Below, in pieces: positions 24,975 to 34,987 of a stretch of 64,000 bases of DNA. Below the pieces are notes generated by a model. It did not search any database. It saw only the letters and a program-made list of their open reading frames with translations, and was not told the DNA's origin. Both the position numbers and the translations under genes were made by a program. Position 1 is the first letter of the stretch. Every line of letters starts with the position of its first letter. This stretch comes from Streptomyces sp. NBC_00442 (GTDB lineage: Bacteria > Actinomycetota > Actinomycetes > Streptomycetales > Streptomycetaceae), in contig NZ_CP107918.1 in the NCBI RefSeq assembly GCF_036014195.1, positions 1,922,001-1,986,000 on the forward strand. Reading direction: 5' to 3'.

Positions 24975-25786
24975 CAGATCAGCAGCTCCGTGGTCGTGAC
25001 CGCGCGCAGTCGGCGGCGTTCCAGTTCGGCGAGTAGGACGGGCAGCGCGGCGACCGTGTCCGCATAGCCGAAGTGCAGGCTCACCACCGATCCGTTGCGG
25101 ATCTGCCCGGTGACGTTGCGGGTCACGGCCGAGGCGCCGGGCGAGGTGAAGTCGAGGGAGTCGACGTCGTACGACAGCACGTGCGGGTACCCCGCCCGCC
25201 GGGCCAATTTCTGAACGAGCGGCGTCGCGTACTGGGTACGGGAGGGCCTGAACCATGTCCCGATGGAGCCGGTGAGGCGGCGCAGCCGGTCCGCGCAGCC
25301 GGTGATCTCGGCGTAGGCCTCCGACTCGTCCATGGTGGAGATGTCGGTGTGGTGCAGGGTGTGGTTGCCCAGTTCGTGGCCGCCGTCCAGGATGCGGCGG
25401 GCCATCGCGGGCTGCTCGTCGAGCCAGGTGCCGACGGCGAGCACGGTGACCCTGGCGCCGGCCTTCTCCGCCTCGTCGAGCAGGGTGGTGGCGATCTTCG
25501 GATCGCCCTGGCCGTGGAAGGTGAGCGCGACCTGGGGGCGACCCGGAGGGCCGCTGCTGATCTGGACCGGCTGCCCGGGGAAGGAACGGGGGGCCGGCGC
25601 GGGATGGGGCGCCTGGGGGCGGGCGGCGGCCGCCGCGGAGGCGGACGGCGGCGTCGGGGACCCGGACGGCGTGTGGCCCGCCCGGTCGTCCGAACAGCCT
25701 GCCGTCAGCGCCCCCGCGATGGCCGCGCCCGCCCCGGCGCGCAGGGCGCTGCGGCGGTCGACCGCACGGGGTGATGGATTCAGCAC
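24974..25786 (-). CDS. Polysaccharide deacetylase-like lipoprotein with altered NodB motif 1
   Basis: A 270-residue exported protein. A twin-arginine signal (RRSALRAGAGAAIAGAL, residues 11-27) ends in the lipobox LTAGC with Cys31. A Pro/Ala/Ser linker of about 50 residues follows. The NodB domain retains the metal-binding motif H142-TLH-H146, motif 3-like FRPSRTQYA, a motif 4 aspartate in YDVDSLDF and motif 5 SLHFG. Motif 1, normally TFDDG with the catalytic base Asp, reads TFHGQGDP (T89-P96), so His and Gly replace the two Asp. It may use different chemistry, bind without catalysis, or use D95. The GTG start at 25786 has no good ribosome site. Confidence 0.8.
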   Translation of the reverse strand: MLNPSPRAVDRRSALRAGAGAAIAGALTAGCSDDRAGHTPSGSPTPPSASAAAAARPQAPHPAPAPRSFPGQPVQISSGPPGRPQVALTFHGQGDPKIATTLLDEAEKAGARVTVLAVGTWLDEQPAMARRILDGGHELGNHTLHHTDISTMDESEAYAEITGCADRLRRLTGSIGTWFRPSRTQYATPLVQKLARRAGYPHVLSYDVDSLDFTSPGASAVTRNVTGQIRNGSVVSLHFGYADTVAALPVLLAELERRRLRAVTTTELLI

Positions 25787-25957
25787 ATGGACATTTAAGT
25801 GGCCCGAAGGGCTGTTTGTAATGATTGACCCACTTTCAGGACCTTTGCGGGTCGCACCCGGCACGCAGGGGGCGACGGCGCTCCGCTCGATGATTCACTC
25901 AGCGGCCTCGATATTTATTCATGCTTTGGAAGGTACGTGCTCTAACTCACCTACGAT

Positions 25958-25974
25958 TCACAGCTAAACTGTGA
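25958..25974. promoter_or_regulatory. TCACAG-N5-CTGTGA palindrome
   Basis: TCACAG-CTAAA-CTGTGA, with perfect 6-bp arms, lies 172 bp upstream of the deacetylase-like start in the AT-rich gap. It resembles a dimeric-regulator site (the half sites TCACA/TGTGA recall CRP-type boxes in inverse order). The regulator is unknown. Confidence 0.4.
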
Positions 25975-26118
25975 TGGTTTATTGCTTTATGTCCGACTAG
26001 GGACTTTTGAGGATGGGCCGCCCATCTGTCATAGTCGGAGCCACGACCCCCATTGACCCGGGCCAGGTCGTCTTCAGTCGCCGTGGACCACACCCCCCTC
26101 GGATCCGCGGCGCTCCCC

Positions 26119-26162
26119 AGAAGCCCCCGTCGGCGCCGCACCCCGGCAGCCGGGGGGCTTCT
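26119..26162 (-). terminator. Terminator of the RsbW-type gene
   Basis: AGAAGCCCCC and GGGGGCTTCT form a perfect 10-bp stem with a 24-nt loop, starting 16 bp past the stop codon of the minus-strand ATPase gene. The loop itself can pair partly (gccg/cggc). Confidence 0.75.
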
Positions 26163-26177
26163 GTGATGTCGGCCGCC

Positions 26178-26681
26178 TCAGCGGTCGGCGACCCGCATCT
26201 CGAACCAGGTGGTCTTGCCACGCGGCAGCAGATCCACTCCCCAACGGTCCGAGAGCTTGTCGACGAGGAACAGTCCGCGGCCGCTGACGTCGAGCTCGTG
26301 CACCGGCATCAGACAGGGCAGCCCGCGCGAGGGGTCGCGGACCTCGACGCGGATCCAGCCCCGCCGGCGCAGCATGCGCAGACCGAAGACCCGGGCCCCG
26401 GTGTGGCGCACCGCGTTGCCGACGAGTTCGGAGACCAGCAGCACGGCGTGCTCGGCGAGGGTCGGCGAGAGCGCCCACTGGCGCAGGACCACGGACTGGG
26501 TGATCCGGCGGGCGGTCGCCGCTGACTCCGGCCGCGACGGGAGGCGCACCTCGCCCTCCGTCGGATTCCCGAACAACTCCAGTGCTTTCAGCGCCAGTTC
26601 GTCGTCGGCGGACGGCATCCATCGCGCCGCGGTCGCACTCACGCGCTGCGCCGGTTGTTCCACACCCTCCAGCCCCGCCAT
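26178..26681 (-). CDS. RsbW-like serine kinase/anti-sigma ATP-binding protein
   Basis: A 167-residue HATPase_c protein, one of the many Streptomyces proteins related to RsbW/SpoIIAB. The N box ELVGNAVRHTGAR and the G box GRGLFLVDKL of the GHKL fold are present, separated by RVEVRDPSRGLP (G1 box region with Asp). There is no dimerisation/phosphoacceptor His domain, so it is a stand-alone kinase or anti-sigma factor. No partner anti-anti-sigma or sigma gene is adjacent. The ATG at 26681 was chosen (AGLEGVEQPAQRV); an upstream in-frame start at 26768 lies across a strong hairpin and is unlikely. Confidence 0.82.
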   Translation of the reverse strand: MAGLEGVEQPAQRVSATAARWMPSADDELALKALELFGNPTEGEVRLPSRPESAATARRITQSVVLRQWALSPTLAEHAVLLVSELVGNAVRHTGARVFGLRMLRRRGWIRVEVRDPSRGLPCLMPVHELDVSGRGLFLVDKLSDRWGVDLLPRGKTTWFEMRVADR

Positions 26682-26731
26682 GCCACCATCATGGCGGCCC
26701 GGGGCGGAATCCGGGGGCGTTCCGAAGGAAT

Positions 26732-26764
26732 CGCGCCTCCGGAACACGACGTTCCGGAGGCGCG
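26732..26764. terminator. Perfect 14-bp hairpin upstream of the RsbW-like gene
   Basis: CGCGCCTCCGGAAC-ACGAC-GTTCCGGAGGCGCG is a perfect 14-bp stem with a 5-nt loop, 50 bp before the RsbW-like start and about 200 bp past the enoyl-CoA hydratase stop. On the minus strand it could end the hydratase transcript or form a leader structure for the ATPase gene. Confidence 0.6.
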
Positions 26765-26867
26765 GCATGGCATATGACGGAGGCAGAACGAGCCTTGGAA
26801 CACCCCTTCTGACCTGCGATGACGTGACGCGTTCGGTTGATCACCAAGCGTTCCGCAAGGGTTTTCG

Positions 26868-26882
26868 TTAAGACTCCCTTAA
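26868..26882. promoter_or_regulatory. TTAAG-ACTCC-CTTAA dyad
   Basis: A perfect 5-bp-arm AT-rich dyad in the roughly 200-bp gap between the RsbW-like gene and the enoyl-CoA hydratase gene. It lies in the only AT-rich patch of that gap (gttttcgttaagactccctt), so it may mark the RsbW-like gene's promoter or operator. Confidence 0.3.
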
Positions 26883-26966
26883 GGCTGCGCTAATCTCCCC
26901 ACAGGGTGTACACACCGCCATCACATGTACAGACCGAGTCGGCCGGGTGCCTCAACTTCGGTGTCC

Positions 26967-27734
26967 TCAGAGGAACTTGGCCTTGCCCGGACCCTCCTCG
27001 ACGAAGCTGCGCATGCCCCGCTCGCGGTCCTCGGTGGCGAACAGGCCCGCGAACCAGTTGCGTTCGATGGCGAGGCCGGTGTCGAGGTCCGTCTCCAGAC
27101 CGGCGTCGATCGACTCCTTGGCCGCGCGCAGCGCGATGGCCGGGCCCTTGGCGAGGCGCGCGGCATAGGCCAGGGCGTGCTCGTACACCTCGGCGGCCGG
27201 CACCACCTGGTCGACCAGGCCGATGGCGAGCGCCTCGTCCGCCTTCACCTGCCGTCCGGTGAAGATGAGGTCCTTGGCCCGGGACGGGCCCACCAGGCGG
27301 GCCAGGCGCTGGGTGCCACCTGCGCCGGGGATGAGGCCGAGCAGGATCTCGGGCTGGCCGAGCTTGGCGTTGTCGCCGGCGATGCGGACGTCGGCGCAGA
27401 GCGCCAACTCGCAGCCGCCGCCGAGCGCGTAGCCGGTGACGGCCGCCACGACGGGCTTGGGGATCCTGGCGACGGCGGTGAAGGACTCCTGCAGCGCGCG
27501 GCCGCGCACGACCATGGCGGCGTGGTCCATCGCCTGCATCTCCTTGATGTCCGCGCCCGCCGCGAACAGCTTCTCGCCGCCGTACAGGACCACGGCCCGT
27601 ACGTCATCGCGCCGGGCCGCCTCCTCGGCCAGCTCGCGCAGCCTGTCCTGGGTCGCGACGTCGAGCGCGTTCATCGGAGGCCGGTTCAGGCGGATCGTGG
27701 CGACGCCTTCGGAAACTTCGAGGTTCACAGTCAT
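26967..27734 (-). CDS. Enoyl-CoA hydratase/isomerase family protein
   Basis: A crotonase-fold enzyme of 255 residues, probably 2-enoyl-CoA hydratase in fatty-acid oxidation. Both catalytic glutamates of the hydratase type are present: E109 in GYALGGGCELAL and E129 in LGQPEILLGLIPGAGGTQRL. The oxyanion-hole segments are FAAGADIKEM (residues 57-66) and GGGCEL. The C-terminal helix ends GKAKFL, typical for this group. The start is ATG at 27734. It lies downstream of the two L,D-transpeptidase genes on the same strand but has no obvious link to them. Confidence 0.92.
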   Translation of the reverse strand: MTVNLEVSEGVATIRLNRPPMNALDVATQDRLRELAEEAARRDDVRAVVLYGGEKLFAAGADIKEMQAMDHAAMVVRGRALQESFTAVARIPKPVVAAVTGYALGGGCELALCADVRIAGDNAKLGQPEILLGLIPGAGGTQRLARLVGPSRAKDLIFTGRQVKADEALAIGLVDQVVPAAEVYEHALAYAARLAKGPAIALRAAKESIDAGLETDLDTGLAIERNWFAGLFATEDRERGMRSFVEEGPGKAKFL

Positions 27735-27859
27735 GCAGGCAGGTTAACGCTCACTAACGACACCGGGCCCGGCGCGTGCGCGGTAGGGGGGTGCTCCCCC
27801 CCCCTGCCGCCGCACGCTCCGGGCCCGTAGGCGCCTCGCGTCGAGGGAGTGTCGGAGGA

Positions 27860-29101
27860 CTATGTGGTCCACTGCGACCAGGACAGGTTCCAGCCGTTGA
27901 GACCGTTGTCGGGCTGGATGACCTTGTCCTTGGAGTTCTTCACGACGACCACGTCGCCGATCAGGGAGTTGTTGTAGAACCAGGCCGCCGGCGTGGACGG
28001 GTCACCCGCACCGCGCGCGTCCCGCAGGCCGACGCAGCCGTGGCTGGTGTTGGCCGAGCCGAACACCGAGGGGGCGCCCCAGTAGTTGCCGTGGATGAAG
28101 GTGCCCGAGCTGGACAGGCGCATCGCGTGCGGCACGTCCTTGATGTCGTACTCGCCGCCGAAGCCGACGGTGGCGCCGTTCATGCGCGTCACCTCGTACT
28201 TCTCACTGATGACCATCTGCCCGTTGTACGTGGTGTTCTGCGGGGAGCCCGCGCTGATCGGGATGGTCTTGAGGAGCTTGCCGTCGCGCTCGACCTTCAT
28301 GGTGTGGGCGCTCGCGTCGACCGTGGAGACCTGGGAGCGGCCGATGGTGAAGTGGATGGTGCGGGTCTGCTTGCCGTAGACGCCGGGCCGGCCCTCGACG
28401 CCGTCCAGGTTCATCTTGACGGTCACCTTGGTGCCGGGTGCCCAGTAGTTCTCGGGGCGGAAGTCGAGCCGGTCGTTGCCGAACCAGTGGCCCTCGACGG
28501 GGACGGACGGCTCGGCCGTCACGGTGATCGCCTTCTCGACGGCGTCCGGGTTGGTGATGCCCCGGCTGAAGTTGAGGGAGACGGGCATGCCGACGCCGAC
28601 GGTGGAACCGTCCTCGGGCACGTACTGCCCGATGAACGTGTTCTTCGGGACGAGGGTGGTGAAGGTGGTGTCCTTGGCGGACTCGCGGCCCTTGGCGTCC
28701 TTGGCGACCGCGTGGACCTTGTACTGCGTCGCGGAGGCGAGGTGCTGGTCGGGAACCCAGCCGATGCCGTCCGCGGATATCTTGCCGGCGACCGCGTTGC
28801 CCTTGCTGTCGGCGACCGTGACCGCGGTCAGTCTGCCCTTGTCGGCGGATATCTTCAGCGCGCCGTTGGTGGCGACGTCCTTGGCGTTGTCCGCGGGGAC
28901 GATGCCGACCACGGCCTCGGACGCCTTGGTGTCCTCGGCGCCGCCGCCCGGCTTCGACGTGGCACTGCCCGAGCCGTCGCCCCCGCCACACGCGGTGACC
29001 AGGAGCAGCAACGCGCCGACTATGAGGGCCAGAAGTGCGCCGCCCCGGCGCCCGCGCCGTCCGGCAGCGGCCGGAACGCCCGAAATTGGCTGCCCGTTCA
29101 A
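27860..29101 (-). CDS. L,D-transpeptidase lipoprotein with Ig-like domains, copy 1
   Basis: A peptidoglycan-crosslinking enzyme of 413 residues, forming 3-3 links, anchored outside the membrane. The signal segment GALLALIVGALLLLVTAC ends in the lipobox Cys. Two Ig-like domains (about residues 45-250) precede the YkuD catalytic domain, whose motif is FGSANTSHGCVGLRD with nucleophile C356 and upstream His in GTFIHGNYWG. The start is taken as the unusual TTG at 29101 with GGGGAG 8 nt upstream; a GTG at 29146 in the same frame lacks such a site. A paralogue lies immediately upstream on the same strand. Confidence 0.9.
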   Translation of the reverse strand: MNGQPISGVPAAAGRRGRRGGALLALIVGALLLLVTACGGGDGSGSATSKPGGGAEDTKASEAVVGIVPADNAKDVATNGALKISADKGRLTAVTVADSKGNAVAGKISADGIGWVPDQHLASATQYKVHAVAKDAKGRESAKDTTFTTLVPKNTFIGQYVPEDGSTVGVGMPVSLNFSRGITNPDAVEKAITVTAEPSVPVEGHWFGNDRLDFRPENYWAPGTKVTVKMNLDGVEGRPGVYGKQTRTIHFTIGRSQVSTVDASAHTMKVERDGKLLKTIPISAGSPQNTTYNGQMVISEKYEVTRMNGATVGFGGEYDIKDVPHAMRLSSSGTFIHGNYWGAPSVFGSANTSHGCVGLRDARGAGDPSTPAAWFYNNSLIGDVVVVKNSKDKVIQPDNGLNGWNLSWSQWTT

Positions 29102-29277
29102 GACTGTTTCTCCCCTCGCACGGCGTGGCCCCGCCACCGCCCGCACTCACTCACCCCCGCGCGCGTCCACGCGCACGCACGGGGCAAGACAATCACACCG
29201 GAACGGCCTGTGACCTCCCCTTCCATGTCACCGTTCAGTCCCAAGTTCTCCTGTGACCTCATGGGTGAAACACAGGA

Positions 29278-29308
29278 ACCGTTCCCGGTCGCCGGGGCCG
29301 GGAACGGT
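29278..29308 (-). terminator. Terminator between the two L,D-transpeptidase genes
   Basis: ACCGTTCCCGG and CCGGGAACGGT form a perfect 11-bp stem with a 9-nt loop, about 50 bp past the stop of the upstream L,D-transpeptidase gene on the minus strand. The two paralogues are therefore probably separate transcripts. Confidence 0.75.
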
Positions 29309-29361
29309 CGTGGGCCGTGCTTTCGTGGGTGCCGGGAAATGTCCTGAAGGCGCCGGGGGGA

Positions 29362-30591
29362 TCAGGAGATCGCGGACCCCGCCTTCCACTTCGGCCAGTC
29401 CATGTTCCAGCCGCCGAGCCCGTTGTCCGGAGCGACCTGGCGGTCGTGGGAGTTGACCACCTCGACGATGTCGCCGATGAGGGTGCGGTCGAAGAACCAG
29501 CCGGCCGGGGTGTCCGAGCTGCCGCCCTTCACATCGCGCAGGCCCACGCAGCCGTGACTGGTGTTGGTGTTGCCGAACGTGCCGGAGGTCGCCCAGTAGT
29601 TGCCGTGCAGGAAGGTGCCGGTGTTGGTCAGGCGGATGGCGTGCGGCACGTCGGGGATGTCGTACTCGCCGCCGAACCCGACGGTCTGGCTGTTCATCCG
29701 CGTCACGTCGTACATCTCCGTGACCACCATCTTGCCGTTGTACGTGGTGTTCTTCGGCGACCCCGCGGAGATCGGCAGGGTGGAGACCAGCTCGCCGCCG
29801 CGCCGCACCTCCATGGTGTGGGCCTCGGCGTCCACCAGGGACTCCTGGGCCCGCCCGACGGTGAAGCCCACCGTCTTGTCCTGGATGCCGTACACGCCGG
29901 GCGCCGCGACGACGTCGCGCAGCCGCATGTCGACGGTGACCTTGGTGCCCGGCGCCCAGTACTTCTCGGGCCGGAAGTCGAGCCGGTCCTTGCCGAACCA
30001 GTGGCCCCTGACCTCCACCGGGGGCTGCGAGGTGATCCTGATGGCGCGCTCGACGGCCGCCCGGTCCTTGATCGCCTGGTTGAAGTTGAAGGAGACGATC
30101 ATGCCGATGCCGACCGTGGACCGGTTCTCGGGCTTGAAGTAGCCGATGAACCGGTGCTCGGGCACGAAGGTGGTGAAACTGGTGTGGCGGGCCTGGCGGC
30201 GGCCGTGGCCGTCGAGGGCCACGGAGTCCACCGTGTAGAGCGCGGCCAGTTGCAGCGCCCCCGCGTTCGGCGTCCACGTCAGACCGTCCTCGGAGATCTT
30301 GCCCGGCACCTCCTCGGGCTGCGCGTCCTCCGTCTTCATCACCTTGACCCGCTCCAGGCGCCCGCCCGGCACCCGCACCTCCACTTTCTGGTCCGCCGCC
30401 ACTGCCTTGGCCCCGTCGTCCGGGGTCACCAGGATCGCCTCCTGCGGCGTCAACGGCTTGCCCCCGATGTCACCGATGTCCAGGGCGCCGCCGGAGCACC
30501 CGGTCAGCGCGGTCACCAGGACCGCCGTCAGTCCTGCCCATGCCAGGGCGGCGGCCGTGCCCGCCCCTGCCCGCTTCAGTACGTCTCTCAC
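29362..30591 (-). CDS. L,D-transpeptidase lipoprotein with Ig-like domains, copy 2
   Basis: A 409-residue paralogue of the previous gene with the same layout. The signal peptide ends LVTALTGCSGG (lipobox LTGC). Two Ig-like domains run to about residue 240 (PEHRFIGYFKPENRSTVGIG, WFGKDRLDFRPEKYWAPGTK), followed by the YkuD domain with TSHGCVGLRD (C348) and GTFLHGNYW. Both copies also share the C-terminal QxDNGLxGWNxxW signature (APDNGLGGWNMDWPKW here). This is the LdtMt2-like multi-domain type. The start is GTG at 30591. It is divergent from glgX with a 139-bp gap. Confidence 0.9.
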   Translation of the reverse strand: MRDVLKRAGAGTAAALAWAGLTAVLVTALTGCSGGALDIGDIGGKPLTPQEAILVTPDDGAKAVAADQKVEVRVPGGRLERVKVMKTEDAQPEEVPGKISEDGLTWTPNAGALQLAALYTVDSVALDGHGRRQARHTSFTTFVPEHRFIGYFKPENRSTVGIGMIVSFNFNQAIKDRAAVERAIRITSQPPVEVRGHWFGKDRLDFRPEKYWAPGTKVTVDMRLRDVVAAPGVYGIQDKTVGFTVGRAQESLVDAEAHTMEVRRGGELVSTLPISAGSPKNTTYNGKMVVTEMYDVTRMNSQTVGFGGEYDIPDVPHAIRLTNTGTFLHGNYWATSGTFGNTNTSHGCVGLRDVKGGSSDTPAGWFFDRTLIGDIVEVVNSHDRQVAPDNGLGGWNMDWPKWKAGSAIS

Positions 30592-30730
30592 GACCGGCCC
30601 AACGACCGCCCCCTGCCGGGGGAAACGTGAGTACGAGGGCTGTTGCGGGAAGAACTAGGGGAAGGACACGCACGGGAGCCGCGGCCGGGACGCCGCGGCT
30701 GCCCTGTGCCGAGCCGCGGGAGGCCGTCAG

Positions 30731-33004
<2,274 letters not shown>

Positions 33005-33025
33005 GGCCGGGGGAGGCCGCGGCGG

Positions 33026-33670
33026 CTAGCCGAGGATCTTGCGGTCGTACGCCACCGCGACCGCCGCGGCGCGGTCCTTGACGCCCAACTTGCCGTAGAT
33101 GTGGGTGAGATGGGTCTTCACGGTGGCCTCGCTGATGAACAGGGCGCGGGCGATCTCCCGGTTGGAGGTGCCCTTCGCGACCAGTTCGAGGACCTCGCGC
33201 TCGCGGCCGGAGAGCGGCTCGCCCGCGGGGGCGGCGGGCGTGCGCACGGCCGTGACCAGGCGCGAGGCGACGGCGGGCGAGAGCACCGTGCGCCCCTCGG
33301 CCGCGGCCCTGACCGCGGTGAACAGCTCCTCGCGCGGGGCGTCCTTGAGCAGATAGCCGGTGGCGCCGGCCTCGATCGCGGGCAGGGTGTCGGAGTCGGT
33401 GTCGTACGTGGTGAGGACGAGGACCTTGGAGCGCAGCCCGCGCCGGGTGAGCTCGGCGATCGCGGCCACTCCCCCGCCGCCCGGCATGCGCAGGTCCATC
33501 AGGACGACGTCCGGGTCGAGCCGCTCGGCGAGGTCGACTCCCTCGACGCCGTCGGCGGCCTCGCCGAGGACCTCGAAGCCGTCGGCGGAGGCGAACATGC
33601 CGCGCAGACCGTCCCGCACTACGGGGTGGTCGTCGCAGATCAGGAGGGTGATGGTGGCGTCAGTGGTCAT
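33026..33670 (-). CDS. NarL/LuxR-type response regulator
   Basis: A 214-residue response regulator. The receiver domain has acidic residues D13/D14 in LLICDDHP, the phosphoacceptor D59 in VVLMDLRMPGG, Thr/Ser in VLVLTTYD and Lys in GYLLKDAPREE. The C-terminal LuxR HTH is GEPLSGREREVLELVAKGTS then NREIARALFISEATVKTHL. Its start lies inside the 3' end of the kinase gene (11-bp overlap), so the pair is coupled. With the two ABC genes upstream it forms a four-gene unit; it probably controls that exporter (inference). Confidence 0.95.
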   Translation of the reverse strand: MTTDATITLLICDDHPVVRDGLRGMFASADGFEVLGEAADGVEGVDLAERLDPDVVLMDLRMPGGGGVAAIAELTRRGLRSKVLVLTTYDTDSDTLPAIEAGATGYLLKDAPREELFTAVRAAAEGRTVLSPAVASRLVTAVRTPAAPAGEPLSGREREVLELVAKGTSNREIARALFISEATVKTHLTHIYGKLGVKDRAAAVAVAYDRKILG

Positions 33671-34928
33671 GGGGGACCAACGGTACGCGGGCCGACACGG
33701 CGGTGCCATGGCCGGGCTCCGATTCCACGACGACGCTGCCCGCGATACGTTCGGCGCGGGCCCGCATGCCGTCGAGGCCGAAGCCGCCCGTGCCGGAGCG
33801 GGCCGGCAGGTCCAGCGGGTCGAAGCCCCGGCCGTCGTCGCGGACGTCGAGGGAGACCTCGTCGCCCATGAAGGACAAGGTGACGCCGATGCGGGAGGCG
33901 TGGGCGTGGCGGCTCGCGTTGGCGAGGGCCTCCTGGGCGATGCGGAGCAGGGTGGCCTCGATCTCGTCGTGGAGCTGGACGGCGGTGCCGGTCACGGTGA
34001 AGTCGGCGCGCACCGCGTGGCGGGTGCCCCATTCGGCGACGGTCTTCTTCAACGCCTCGTGCAGCAGGTCGTGTTCGAGGTCGAGGGGGCTGAGGTTCTG
34101 CACCGAGCGGCGGGCCTCACCGAGACTGTGCCGGGCCAACGCCTGGGCGCTGGCGAGGTGTTCGCGTACCAGAGCGGGGTCGTCGCTGCTGGTGACGACC
34201 TGGAGCTGGGCGATGATCCCGGCCAGGCCCTGCGCGATGGTGTCGTGGATCTCGGCGGCGAGCCGGCGCCGCTCGTCGGCGACCCCGGCCTCCCGCGCCT
34301 GGAGCAGGAGTTGGGCGTGGAGCGCGGCGTTCTCGTCGAGGGCCTGCTGGAGGCGGGCGTTGGTGATCTCCAGGGCGGCGATGGTCTCCACCTGCTCCCG
34401 GGAGCGCTCGTCCTCCTGGGCGGCGAGATGGCTGAACACCGTGAGCAGCACGCAGTTGATGACGAGCACCGCACCGAACACCACCCAGCCCATGGTCCCC
34501 TTGGGGGGAAGCCCGCCGGACTGTGAGCCGGCCATGGTGACGGCGGTCGCGAACAGGCCGATCCGCACCAGGCGCCGGGGCAGCAGCGCCTGGGCACCGA
34601 AGTAGCCGCAGACGGCGAAGAAGGCGAAGAACGGGTTGAGCCAGGTGAGGACGAAGGCGAGGCCCCAGCGCAGGAAGTAGTAGGCGGCCCCCGCGGGGCT
34701 CGGCCCCGGCCGGGTGCGGCGCCGGCGGTCCCAGGCGACCTGGAGCAGCAGGGCGGCGCCGACCAGGGCGAGGGCGCTCCAGCGGGCGTCCGGGCTCATC
34801 AGCAGGTCGGCGGTGGCGGCCGCGGCCAGGCAGCCGATGAACAGCAACCCGAAGGGGCCCCAGCGGTGGAACACCTCCCAGCGTTCCTCCACCAGGTCCC
34901 GCTTCGCCTCGTTCGCCCCGTCGCTCAT
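33660..34928 (-). CDS. Sensor histidine kinase (HisKA_3 type)
   Basis: A 422-residue membrane sensor kinase. The N-terminal half has about five hydrophobic segments (residues 25-165) with very short external loops, which points to a signal within or near the membrane. A coiled segment (HLAAQEDERSREQVETIAAL) leads to the HisKA_3 motif ADERRRLAAEIHDTIAQGLA with phospho-acceptor H228. The HATPase domain shows AQEALANASRHAHA (N box) and DVRDDGRGFD plus GGFGLDGMRARAE (G boxes). It lies 59 bp after the ABC-2 permease and overlaps the regulator gene, so co-transcription is likely. The pattern resembles cell-envelope stress systems associated with ABC exporters. Confidence 0.93.
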   Translation of the reverse strand: MSDGANEAKRDLVEERWEVFHRWGPFGLLFIGCLAAAATADLLMSPDARWSALALVGAALLLQVAWDRRRRTRPGPSPAGAAYYFLRWGLAFVLTWLNPFFAFFAVCGYFGAQALLPRRLVRIGLFATAVTMAGSQSGGLPPKGTMGWVVFGAVLVINCVLLTVFSHLAAQEDERSREQVETIAALEITNARLQQALDENAALHAQLLLQAREAGVADERRRLAAEIHDTIAQGLAGIIAQLQVVTSSDDPALVREHLASAQALARHSLGEARRSVQNLSPLDLEHDLLHEALKKTVAEWGTRHAVRADFTVTGTAVQLHDEIEATLLRIAQEALANASRHAHASRIGVTLSFMGDEVSLDVRDDGRGFDPLDLPARSGTGGFGLDGMRARAERIAGSVVVESEPGHGTAVSARVPLVPHDH

Positions 34929-34987
34929 GGCTCCAGTCTCGTCCACACCGTGGGGGCCGCAGGTACCGCCCCAGCGGGCGATCGCCG

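Larger units (their letters stand above)
25787..26177. promoter_or_regulatory. AT-richer intergenic region with a palindrome
   Basis: This 391-bp gap holds no convincing gene. From about 25790 to 26040 the base composition is clearly lower in GC than the flanks (stretches such as tttgtaatgattga and gatatttattcatg). The right end carries the terminator of the RsbW-type gene (26119-26162). The AT-rich part should contain the promoter for the deacetylase/beta-propeller pair, reading leftward. Confidence 0.5.

Noticed and set aside
25947..26141. A 64-codon open frame in the AT-rich gap
   Set aside because: No ribosome site, no family resemblance, and it crosses the RsbW-like gene's terminator.
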